36,851 nucleotides of DNA. It comes from Candidatus Omnitrophota bacterium (GTDB taxonomy: Bacteria > Omnitrophota > Gorgyraeia > Gygaellales > Profunditerraquicolaceae). Positions 26,458 through 33,143 of this stretch are shown in pieces (within the stretch, counting starts at the first letter, position 1; the number at the start of each line of letters is the position of its first letter). Where the stretch lies: positions 1 to 36,851 of the forward strand of contig JAGVER010000015.1 of the NCBI GenBank assembly GCA_020058085.1, given 5' to 3'. Made by a program: the position numbers and the translations under genes. The notes beneath the pieces were generated by a model. The model made no database searches. It saw only the letters and a list, made by a program, of their open reading frames with translations, and was not told the DNA's origin.

Positions 26458-26838
26458 TTATAATGGTGTAAGCGATCCCCCTGTGGTTGCGGTATATGTA
26501 GTAGTACCTGTCTGTGCTGAACCTGCTGTTGCAACTATTGTATAACCTGTTGAACCAAGAGTACAGGTATAATTATAACCCTGGACCAGGTTACCGCAAT
26601 AGCTACCTGCAGAAGCAATAAATGTTGTCAGCGCAGCTACATCAGCCGGATAAGCACCAGCATTAGCTGTAGAGTAAGTCTCTGCTGCTGTAGATAAAGA
26701 ACGAACGTTAGCCTTAGCTGCCGCGGTATTAGCGGTAATTCTGGCCTGCAACAAGTTAGGTATAGCAATAGCTGCTAAAAGAGCTATAATTGCCACAACG
26801 ATCATGATTTCGACGAGCGTAAAACCCTTTCTATTCAT
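26458..26838 (-). CDS. Type IV major pilin
   Basis: A 126-aa pilin. The leader MNRKG is cut before FTLVEIMIVVAIIALLAAI; Glu10 is the +5 glutamate. The helix continues through about residue 58 and the small globular end has Cys81 and Cys92, which likely form a disulfide. Its own perfect promoter, strong AGGGGG ribosome site and monocistronic-looking position mark it as the main pilus subunit. The short, Ser/Thr/Ala/Gly-rich C-terminal end has many possible O-glycosylation sites. Confidence 0.93.
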   Translation of the reverse strand: MNRKGFTLVEIMIVVAIIALLAAIAIPNLLQARITANTAAAKANVRSLSTAAETYSTANAGAYPADVAALTTFIASAGSYCGNLVQGYNYTCTLGSTGYTIVATAGSAQTGTTTYTATTGGSLTPL

Positions 26839-26986
26839 TTCAAATCCCCCTTTCTAAAGGTAAGATTAACTTTTTGCGATCTTTCTACTTAACCCCTGTT
26901 CTTACTATTGTATAAATTATAACTACCGATCTTCCAAGGGTTTATCTACTTCTCACGCTAAAGTTGCCTTTTATATCTCCAATACA

Positions 26987-27015
26987 ATTATACTTTTTCT
27001 TTGCTATCTTGTCAA
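26987..27015 (-). promoter_or_regulatory. Consensus sigma70 promoter for the pilin gene
   Basis: TTGACA (27010-27015) and TATAAT (26987-26992) are both perfect and separated by 17 bp on the minus strand. The transcript would have a leader of roughly 140 nt before the pilin ATG. This is the best promoter match I found in the window. Confidence 0.9.
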
Positions 27016-27021
27016 GCTTAA

Positions 27022-27077
27022 AATAATGGGGACGGTTCTAATTTTCTTTCAGGAAAATTAGAACCGTCCCCATTATT
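27022..27077. repeat. REP-like 56-bp palindrome
   Basis: Two perfect 25-bp arms with an inner loop; each arm contains GGGGACGGTTCTAATTTTC. It sits between the GH94 gene stop and the pilin promoter and may terminate the GH94 message in the minus direction. A decayed copy is at 30398-30444. Confidence 0.9.
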
Positions 27078-27078
27078 T

Positions 27079-29718
27079 TCAACCAAGAACAACATCAATA
27101 GTACTAACTCGCTTCACGGGTAAACTTAAAATAATCTTACGGTTTATTACCAAGTAGTTCCCTTTATTTACAGTCAATTGCCTTGAATTTATCTTCAAGC
27201 CTTTAATCTTATATCTGCCATATCCGAGCTTGCGTGAATTTATAAAGTTAATACGTAAATGGCGGCCGGCAAAATCCCGAGTAATACTTATTTTAGTTGA
27301 ACCTCGAAATTGTTCTTTAGCCAATTTTGGTTCAATAATAAGTTTCCCAGCCCGCCCATAAACACCGAAGACCCGGGTTAATATTGTAAGTATAAACCAG
27401 CTGGCTGAACCAGTTAAATACGAATACATCCCCTTCCCTTGAGCATCAAAATATTCCGGCAGGCAAGGATAAATCCTGCTTTTTTCAAAGTCCGCCGCTA
27501 ACCTATAGAGCGAACTTAAAGCCTTCCACCCTTGATTAACCAACCCTCTGCTATACAAAGCATAAGCATACATTACTACCATATGCGAAAAGATCGCGCC
27601 ATTCTCTTTATCTCCATAAACAAATGAGAAAGCCCTGCCTAAAGAATACTGTTCTTCTTTAAAATCAGTATTTAAATGATACCCGCCGATTTTCTTATCA
27701 AAAAGGTATTTTTCTATGCTCTTAACAATCCTTTCTACCTGTCCCTGATCGGCTACTCCGCTTAAGATCGGAAAAACCTGAGAAGCAAGCATCATCTTTA
27801 AGGTATTGCCATACAATCCCTCAACTCGCGCTTTTTTGTTATCATAATAACCGTTGAAAAAACCTTCCTTGAGCCATTCTTTTTTTCGGATATGCCCAAG
27901 AATCCAGCTGGATTTTATCTTTAAATCGCGCGCTAAATCCTCAACTTTAATTTTAATTTTCTCTCCGGAGATTACACATTTCGTCTTCCCAAAGTACTCT
28001 TCCAATACTTTCTGCTTAAGCCCGATATTATTATAATTTATATGCTTAAAAAGGTTCTTTATCTCTTTGGCGATTTCAATTTCTTTTTTACCTGACTTAA
28101 GCAGCAGTTCTACAAGCCGAGAGAGATTCTTGGCATACATTGTACTAAAAGCAACACTCTCGCCAAATTCCTGCGCCATATCTAATCCGTCATTCCAATC
28201 CGCACCCTCAAGCCGAATATGGTTATGCGATCCAACATTGAAAAATTGGGTTAAGTTCTGAATTAAGAGATGCTCAAAGATCGTCCCTCGGTAAATCTTG
28301 CTGGAAGAGATTTTAAGTTTATTGCCGAAGCTGGCGCTCCAATCAGTATCAATCTTCCTTGACCGCCAGATGTGCTGGTCGCAAAAATAATCTGCCTTTT
28401 CAAATAAAATATTGAAATCACCGGTTTCGTTAATATATAGATCCAGAGCTAAAAGCGGCCAGATACCATGGTCCATCCAGACCCGCGCAATGTTATTACG
28501 ATCAGCGATAAACTCACCTTGCCTTTTCCCTATCACAGTCGCATTGGAACCATCAATACGCACACCTGAAAAATTATTAATTAAAATTTTGCGCGCTTCT
28601 CTAGGCTCGCTTAAAATTAACCCTAAACAATCCTGCCAGAGGTCACGCCAGCCGCGGCCGCCTTTACCATAATCAAAATCCGGCAGGAATGAACAACCAA
28701 ATATTTTTCTTAAAGATGGCTGAACAGCCACCCACTTAAACCAATTATCAAAATCATTATCACCTGATTTAATACTGATTCTATCCGCTTTATCAATCCA
28801 GAAGTTTTTAGTTTTATTTAAAGACGCGTCTACTTGTTTTTGAGATTTAAATTTACTAACCACGCTATTTATACCCTGAAGCCGTTGCGCGATCCCCATT
28901 ACTACGGTATAAGTATAAGCTTTACCGGAAGCTAATACTGCTTGAGAAAAACGCAATCCTCCCATCGCCTCTCTACCCTGTATGCTTCTTTTAACCGGTA
29001 GCATATTCTTTAATACGCTCTCCGGCGATTCTAAATCTCCCAAATCACCACAAAACATCTCTTGTGTTGGATAAAAATGTTGCGGCATATTGCCTCTCTC
29101 ATCCCAGCCTAAAACAAAATAATAATTCTTATTCGGCTTATGCCCTGCCTCATCGAATGAAAGCGTAGGCTTTGAAATGACGCCATACTTATTCAGAATA
29201 ATCCGCTGCAGTAAAGAAGTTACATGACGATGATCACGAATATTATTTGCGCCCCGGGCGTAAATGGGGATGGCTGCGGTAGGAATAAAGCAAACTTTTT
29301 TGCCGGATACGTTAGTAATTTTAACCTGCATTATCTCAACCGGCTCACCTGATGCCGGCACGAAAGAAAGAATTTCTGCCTTTAACCCGAGTTCTTCATT
29401 CTTACTACTAACTCTCTGCCAGAGCAAGCCAGCCTCTAGATCAGACTCGCGATCTTTGATTTTGGTTATTGACCAAATCTTATTTTTATCTAAATATATC
29501 CAGAAATTTCGTGAGGCTTTCGATAGAGATAAATCAATGCGGGAGACCGGCGGCATAAGAAAAGAATCCTGCCCGCTTTTTATATCACCGTGTAAATCAG
29601 GTGACAGAGAAGACATCAACGCTTCATTACAGAGGGGAAAATAAAGAGTTTTTATCTTATTCGTGGAAGAGAATATAAAACTACCAAAATTATCGCTAAA
29701 CTTGTAAGGCTTACCCAT
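27079..29718 (-). CDS. GH94-family (cellobiose phosphorylase-like) enzyme
   Basis: An 879-aa glycoside phosphorylase-like protein. Family GH94 enzymes cleave or build beta-glucosides using phosphate. An N-terminal beta-sandwich domain is followed by the alpha/alpha barrel; the catalytic segment GADWNDGLD is at 505-513, with Asp510 the expected general acid. GWRDLWQDCLG near 356-366 and GSASWF near the C-terminus are also typical. Length is usual for the family. Cellobiose, chitobiose or another disaccharide are all possible. It follows a PilZ gene and probably shares its promoter. Confidence 0.9.
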   Translation of the reverse strand: MGKPYKFSDNFGSFIFSSTNKIKTLYFPLCNEALMSSLSPDLHGDIKSGQDSFLMPPVSRIDLSLSKASRNFWIYLDKNKIWSITKIKDRESDLEAGLLWQRVSSKNEELGLKAEILSFVPASGEPVEIMQVKITNVSGKKVCFIPTAAIPIYARGANNIRDHRHVTSLLQRIILNKYGVISKPTLSFDEAGHKPNKNYYFVLGWDERGNMPQHFYPTQEMFCGDLGDLESPESVLKNMLPVKRSIQGREAMGGLRFSQAVLASGKAYTYTVVMGIAQRLQGINSVVSKFKSQKQVDASLNKTKNFWIDKADRISIKSGDNDFDNWFKWVAVQPSLRKIFGCSFLPDFDYGKGGRGWRDLWQDCLGLILSEPREARKILINNFSGVRIDGSNATVIGKRQGEFIADRNNIARVWMDHGIWPLLALDLYINETGDFNILFEKADYFCDQHIWRSRKIDTDWSASFGNKLKISSSKIYRGTIFEHLLIQNLTQFFNVGSHNHIRLEGADWNDGLDMAQEFGESVAFSTMYAKNLSRLVELLLKSGKKEIEIAKEIKNLFKHINYNNIGLKQKVLEEYFGKTKCVISGEKIKIKVEDLARDLKIKSSWILGHIRKKEWLKEGFFNGYYDNKKARVEGLYGNTLKMMLASQVFPILSGVADQGQVERIVKSIEKYLFDKKIGGYHLNTDFKEEQYSLGRAFSFVYGDKENGAIFSHMVVMYAYALYSRGLVNQGWKALSSLYRLAADFEKSRIYPCLPEYFDAQGKGMYSYLTGSASWFILTILTRVFGVYGRAGKLIIEPKLAKEQFRGSTKISITRDFAGRHLRINFINSRKLGYGRYKIKGLKINSRQLTVNKGNYLVINRKIILSLPVKRVSTIDVVLG

Positions 29719-29776
29719 AGGAACCTAAGGTATCATAAGATAAAGTGTTTTTCAATAAAAAACCTGTTTTCCTAAA

Positions 29777-29800
29777 TGGCTGAACGGTTAAATCCAGCCC
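29777..29800. repeat. Short inverted repeat, copy 1 (GGCTG...CAGCC)
   Basis: Shares 22 of 24 positions with the element at 30367-30390 by eye, including GGCTGAACG and TCCAGCCC. It lies 45 bp after a PilZ gene in the minus direction. It lacks a clear U-tract. Confidence 0.65.
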
Positions 29801-29845
29801 TACAAGAGTAGGTAAGCTCGGTAAAAACTGATAACCTTGAAACAT

Positions 29846-30241
29846 CTATAGGAACCTCTCAAAGCAGCCGGAAAAATTCTCTTTCATCATCTGGTAGATT
29901 TTTTCTTTATCTGAATAACGAATTTTTGAGAATCTTATGCCATAAATTTGTTTTGCCTTAACTTCTCTATGCCAAGTAACAGAAATTTCGATATCAAAAA
30001 AATGCTTCTCATTAAAATAAAGCTCTACACGTGCGTTAACCTCTGGTATTTTTTCTGTCATAGCTAGAGAAAATCCCTTCATGTTTAAATCCCTAACTTC
30101 ACAGGTCAGATAATCTTTAGAACCATGCCACTTTATTTTAGCAGGTGCCGCAATCTTCCACCTCGGCAATAGCCTTTTCTCAACAAAGGCGGGCTTTGGA
30201 GGCAGATCTTTTTTCTTTTGGAGAAAACTAAATAAACCCAT
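29846..30241 (-). CDS. PilZ domain protein
   Basis: A 131-aa protein with the c-di-GMP-binding RxxxR (RLLPR at about 23-27) and a second motif DLNMKG in which the usual Ser is Asn. The rest fits the PilZ beta-barrel (VELYFNEK, GIRFSKI). A GGAG ribosome site precedes the ATG. It is likely a c-di-GMP effector of unknown output; binding may be weaker because of the Asn change. It heads a two-gene transcript with the GH94 enzyme. Confidence 0.85.
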   Translation of the reverse strand: MGLFSFLQKKKDLPPKPAFVEKRLLPRWKIAAPAKIKWHGSKDYLTCEVRDLNMKGFSLAMTEKIPEVNARVELYFNEKHFFDIEISVTWHREVKAKQIYGIRFSKIRYSDKEKIYQMMKENFSGCFERFL

Positions 30242-30326
30242 TCCCTAATTCTCCTTTGCTAAAAGTTTTTGATTCTTTAATTGCTCAATAAATTCAACTC
30301 TACTCTAATCTACCATCTTGAATAGA

Positions 30327-30355
30327 ATTATACCATTTCTATCCCATAATCCCAA
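30327..30355 (-). promoter_or_regulatory. Promoter for PilZ-GH94 transcript
   Basis: TATAAT (30327-30332) with TTGGGA (30350-30355) at 17-bp spacing, about 85 bp before the PilZ ATG. -10 perfect, -35 four of six. Confidence 0.65.
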
Positions 30356-30365
30356 GCAAGCAAAA

Positions 30366-30391
30366 AGGGCTGAACGATTAAGTCCAGCCCC
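30366..30391 (-). terminator. Rho-independent terminator / inverted repeat copy 2
   Basis: On the minus strand GGGCTG and CAGCCC form a stem followed by TTTTTGC, 60 bp after the small membrane protein stop. The stem matches the element at 29777-29800, so one repeat family may have been reused as a terminator. Confidence 0.7.
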
Positions 30392-30397
30392 TGAAAA

Positions 30398-30444
30398 TAA
30401 TGGTCTCCGCTATCGCATGACGGAAAATTAGAACCATCCATTAA
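30398..30444. repeat. Decayed copy of the REP-like palindrome
   Basis: Contains GGAAAATTAGAACCATCC, close to the arm GAAAATTAGAACCGTCC at 27022-27077, with a degenerate other arm beginning AATAATGGTCT. Confidence 0.65.
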
Positions 30445-30450
30445 TTCTAA

Positions 30451-30903
30451 CTATTTAGCTAGCTTACGATATCCAATAAATATAAGCACTACAAAAGCAA
30501 CTAATAATGATAAAAATCTCATCCAATCTTGGAGTGCAGACCAATAAAACATATAGCCCTCGGTTAAAGAGAAAATTCCTCCAAACATAAGACCTGTTCC
30601 TATTGCCTGGATGGGAACAATGGCACCAATAATGATGCAAATTATACCTACTGGAACAGCTACAAAGAAAAGTGTTCTCTGGAAAATCTTTTCTTTTTCA
30701 CGCCATATCCTATCTTTTTCTTTTCTTTCTTTATCTATCTTCGCCCTTTCTTCAGGAGTGGCCTTATCGTATCGTTGGTAAGAGTAGCTGTCGTAACGAT
30801 CTTGCCATTTAGGTGCAGGGCTGAATGTACTAACCCCATAGTGAACCAACATAGGTAAAATTATTGCAATACCAAACCCTAAAGCAAATTTCTTTGCAAG
30901 CAT
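30451..30903 (-). CDS. Small multi-pass membrane protein of unknown function
   Basis: A 150-aa protein I cannot name. It has a first hydrophobic helix (about 6-24), then a charged region rich in Lys, Glu and Arg (about 50-75), then three more helices (about 78-98, 100-120 and 128-146). A strong AAGGAGGG ribosome site precedes the start. It is 21 bp after the ferritin-like gene, so probably cotranscribed. Confidence 0.75.
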   Translation of the reverse strand: MLAKKFALGFGIAIILPMLVHYGVSTFSPAPKWQDRYDSYSYQRYDKATPEERAKIDKERKEKDRIWREKEKIFQRTLFFVAVPVGIICIIIGAIVPIQAIGTGLMFGGIFSLTEGYMFYWSALQDWMRFLSLLVAFVVLIFIGYRKLAK

Positions 30904-30924
30904 TTTCCCTCCTTTTTAATAAAT

Positions 30925-31392
30925 CTAAAGATTCTTTAGCATCTGTTCAATGACCTGAATATGCGACTTTTCAACGCAACTTAACTTCCTTAATACAACT
31001 AATAGCGGAAGACTCTCTGTATTACCGATCAGTTGTTTACAAAAATGGCTATAGAAATCGAATGCAGATTTTTCTCTTACTAAAGCAAGATTCAATGCTT
31101 CTTCGGCCCCCTTAGGCTTACTATACTTTTCTTTAGTTTCATACTTCATAATTCTTCTTATTTGAATTTCTGCATTACATTTCTCATTATCCAACATTCT
31201 TCGAATACCCCTAATATGAGCTTTTTCGGAATCACGTAACTTTCTTAAAGTAGATACCAAACTAAAATTTTTTTTATCTTTCAATAACTGATTATAGAAT
31301 TTATATGAATCTATTTCTTTTTGTAATGCAATCCCTAAAGCATCTCTAGCTGTATAAGGTTTAGAATATTTAGCTTTCTTAATATATTTCAT
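30925..31392 (-). CDS. Ferritin-like/rubrerythrin-type protein with internal duplication
   Basis: A 155-aa protein made of two similar halves (about 8-70 and 89-153). Each begins KYSKP, then a helix with Glu and an aromatic (E26, Y30; E107, F111) and a second helix with ExxH (E56, H59; E141, H144). Two such helix pairs would make a four-helix bundle with a di-iron site, as in ferritin-like proteins. The ATG at 31392 with GGGGG upstream is preferred over a longer frame that runs into a leader hairpin. Likely role is iron or peroxide handling, by family only. Confidence 0.75.
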   Translation of the reverse strand: MKYIKKAKYSKPYTARDALGIALQKEIDSYKFYNQLLKDKKNFSLVSTLRKLRDSEKAHIRGIRRMLDNEKCNAEIQIRRIMKYETKEKYSKPKGAEEALNLALVREKSAFDFYSHFCKQLIGNTESLPLLVVLRKLSCVEKSHIQVIEQMLKNL

Positions 31393-31427
31393 TATCCCCC
31401 TTGCACAATAAGTACACACCAGCAAAT

Positions 31428-31490
31428 CCGCCCAGAATGGGCGCACTTAGCGATCATTTAAGCCAAGGTGCGATAATAAGGCCGGGTGCT
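31428..31490 (-). promoter_or_regulatory. Leader motif shared with the enolase gene
   Basis: On the minus strand CACCCGGCCTTA, a variable middle part and GTGCGCCCATTCTGGGC match the enolase leader (see 34422-34470). The end forms a small GCCC/GGGC hairpin. It precedes the ferritin-like gene by about 40 nt. Confidence 0.55.
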
Positions 31491-31502
31491 TATTGTTTAT
31501 AA

Positions 31503-31612
31503 TTTTATACTTTCGCGGCCAAAAACATTGCCTTTTAAGGCAAGGATGGATAATGGCCGCTCAAGTATTTCGCTTCAAGAAACCGCGGGCTTTAGCCCGC
31601 GGAGCTTCATTT
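31503..31612. repeat. Composite palindromic element, copy 4
   Basis: Family A ends TTTTATACTTTCGCGGCC (31503-31520) and GGCCGCTCAAGTAT (31555-31568) enclose a GCCTTTTAAGGC hairpin. A second palindrome (family B, 31573-31612; CCGCGGGCT/AGCCCGCGG) interrupts the family A right flank between GTATTTC and ATTT, so B appears nested in A. Same order as at 1-99. Confidence 0.88.
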
Positions 31613-31621
31613 AAGTTTCAG

Positions 31622-31981
31622 TTACAATTTAGGTAATACGAATTGATTTATTTTTTCCCTATCCTCTTTGCTTATAGAGACAAATTCTACACCGATTTCA
31701 TATGCTTTACTAGAGCTTGAAGTGCCCACCATAGATTCTTTTGACCAAACTGCTCTACCGGTTGCAGAGATCGATTCCTTTGAACCTGGCAGCAAAAACT
31801 TAAGGTCCAGCATAGTATAAGGATTTAGCCTTTCAAAAGCAACAATACGTATTCCAATTTCACTTATATCTTTGCTTAGTATCATCGGATCCGGTACTTT
31901 CTCTGGCGAAGATATTATTTTATAGTCTACCTTTACGTTAAGAGAAACCCTGGGAAAAGCCCTTTTTTCATCAAATGCCAT
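31622..31981 (-). CDS. PilZ domain protein
   Basis: A 119-aa stand-alone PilZ protein with both c-di-GMP motifs intact: RxxxR (RAFPR, 7-11) and DxSxxG (DISEIG, near 39-44). The end GVEFVSISKEDREKINQF is typical. An AGGAGG ribosome site precedes the ATG and a terminator hairpin lies just upstream. Output unknown; regulation of the nearby pili or polysaccharide is plausible. Confidence 0.9.
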   Translation of the reverse strand: MAFDEKRAFPRVSLNVKVDYKIISSPEKVPDPMILSKDISEIGIRIVAFERLNPYTMLDLKFLLPGSKESISATGRAVWSKESMVGTSSSSKAYEIGVEFVSISKEDREKINQFVLPKL

Positions 31982-32010
31982 AAGCCCTCCTTTTTGTATA
32001 TTTTACTCCA

Positions 32011-32047
32011 AATAAAAACCCTCAACAAGCATTATTCTTGTAGAGGG
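32011..32047 (-). terminator. Rho-independent terminator upstream of PilZ gene
   Basis: CCCTCTACAAG and CTTGTTGAGGG pair (one mismatch) and are followed on the minus strand by TTTTTATT. It ends 30 bp before the PilZ start. The 95 bp before it hold no gene, so it may be an attenuator or end a short RNA. Confidence 0.8.
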
Positions 32048-32141
32048 CTCATCATTAATAACTAACATGGGAAAAAACATATCATTTTTTCCAACTAAAG
32101 ACCATTTGTGATATATTCTATTACAAAGGGTTAAGAAGAGA

Positions 32142-32168
32142 ACAAAAAATCCGCTCTTTAAGCGGATT
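32142..32168 (-). terminator. Terminator after the SGNH remnant
   Basis: AATCCGCT/AGCGGATT stem followed by TTTTTTG on the minus strand, just past the stop of the remnant. Its sequence resembles the tRNA terminator at 32390-32424. Confidence 0.85.
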
Positions 32169-32185
32169 AATTGGTTGCTGATAAA

Positions 32186-32368
32186 TTATTTATGGAATAC
32201 CTCCTTAAGGATTACATTTGCAATATTCTCAGCTAAAAGTATGTTTCCTTTGTCAGTGCAATGCCCAAATTCACCACCGAACTCTTGCCCGTATCTAATG
32301 TAACTAAATAAGCATATAAATATGCTCTTCCTGCTTCCAGCACTATAAGAATAAAATATTGAATTTAA
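32186..32368 (-). pseudogene. C-terminal remnant of an SGNH/GDSL hydrolase
   Basis: An open stretch of about 60 codons without a start, ending in TAA. Its last part reads GHCTDKGNILLAENIANVIL, the closing block of SGNH hydrolases where the catalytic His is followed by (T)xxGN and a helix. The residue three before the His is Glu where Asp is usual. A stop lies upstream in frame and the other catalytic blocks are missing. The intact terminator behind it suggests a once functional gene. Confidence 0.65.
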
Positions 32369-32389
32369 TTATAGCACTCGATGAGCATA

Positions 32390-32424
32390 AAACAACAAAA
32401 AACCCGCTCTTTTATAAGCGGGTT
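32390..32424 (-). terminator. Terminator of the tRNA-fMet gene
   Basis: AACCCGCT/AGCGGGTT stem with an 8-nt loop followed by TTTTGTTGTTTT on the minus strand, starting about 11 bp after the tRNA 3' end. Confidence 0.9.
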
Positions 32425-32434
32425 TCTGTATCAA

Positions 32435-32789
32435 TTGCGGGGCTGAGATTTGAACTCAGGACCTCAAGGTTATGCTTACTACTTCAGCTTGCGCTGCTCC
32501 ACCACAAAACTTGACGGATTCGTAGTCTGGACTATATCTTGACCCTTAATTAAAAGGGCCCCTGCCGTCTAGTCTCTACACCTTTCCGTAACAAATCTTA
32601 ACGGACTTGGCTCGGTATTACCTCACATTAAGAAGGCACCCAAACATAAAGGATTGTTTGGTGCCCACTCTCTGTGGGGCTTCACCGAATTTGACAGGTT
32701 ATCCTTCAATCGTTACCGACTGAAGAGCCCATTAGACAACAAAAATTGTCCATTGAGCCTTGCGAGCTACCAGGCTGCTCCACCCCGCG
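32435..32789 (-). tRNA. Initiator tRNA-fMet (CAT) interrupted by a group I intron
   Basis: The 5' exon is 32756-32789 (34 nt, ending with T33) and the 3' exon is 32435-32474, beginning with the anticodon CAT. Joined, they make a 74-nt tRNA without encoded CCA. Initiator marks are the C1-A72 mismatch and the A11-T24 pair. The anticodon stem is CAAGG/CCTTG, so only two of the three usual G-C pairs near the loop are kept. It has its own terminator and a TATAAT box about 30 bp upstream. Confidence 0.95.
32475..32755 (-). ncRNA. Group I intron (281 nt) in tRNA-fMet
   Basis: The intron lies between T33 and C34 and ends in G, as group I introns do. The guanosine-binding helix P7 is visible as GACTA (32570-32574) with TAGTC (32530-32534) within AAGATATAGTCC, and P8 as CCCTT/AAGGG between them. 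The core block ACCGAGCCAAGTC and the P4-like AATTCGGTGAAGCC are also present. There is no endonuclease gene. Related introns are known in the fMet tRNA of some cyanobacteria; self-splicing here is inferred. Confidence 0.9.
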
Positions 32790-32819
32790 ATTATTTTTTA
32801 AAACAAGAAAATCGTTAAT

Positions 32820-32825
32820 ATTATA
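32820..32825 (-). promoter_or_regulatory. -10 box of the tRNA-fMet gene
   Basis: A perfect TATAAT about 30 bp before the tRNA; the best -35 (TTGCTA) is at a short 15-bp spacing. Confidence 0.55.
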
Positions 32826-32855
32826 ACACAATTTCTATATTAGCAAACTAAATAA

Positions 32856-33140
32856 TTACCTTTTGTTCTTCTCCGGAATTATCTTAATCGGAATTTCACC
32901 TTTTCTAACTACTCCCATCTTCTCCCGGGCAATTCTCTCCTGATAAACCGGATCGTTTTCTATTCTTTTCAGTTCCTGCTGTAACAAAGCATTCTCTACG
33001 TTCAGACGCCTAATCTTGTCTTCCAAATCAATATTCTTATCCCTTAACCCCTGCAGTTTAGCAAATCCCGGGATAAACAATACCAGGATAAAAGCCGTAA
33101 CCCCAAAAGACCAGAATGCTTTTTTTAATGTGGCTAACAT
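32856..33140 (-). CDS. ftsB: Septum formation initiator FtsB/DivIC family protein
   Basis: A 94-aa bitopic division protein. One membrane helix (about 10-26) is followed by a coiled coil (KLQGLRDKNIDLEDKIRRLN onward) and the family's end DPVYQERIAREKMGVVRKGE. It acts with FtsL and FtsQ at the septum. Position 3 bp behind enolase is the common arrangement in Gram-negative bacteria. Confidence 0.9.
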   Translation of the reverse strand: MLATLKKAFWSFGVTAFILVLFIPGFAKLQGLRDKNIDLEDKIRRLNVENALLQQELKRIENDPVYQERIAREKMGVVRKGEIPIKIIPEKNKR

Positions 33141-33143
33141 CTG

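Noticed and set aside
26839-26985. c-di-GMP riboswitch in the pilin leader
   Set aside because: The leader is long and PilZ genes are nearby, but the GEMM core blocks are not visible, so I do not call it.
31393-31446. Longer start of the ferritin-like protein
   Set aside because: The extra residues are encoded by the shared leader motif and have no ribosome site, whereas ATG 31392 has GGGGG upstream.
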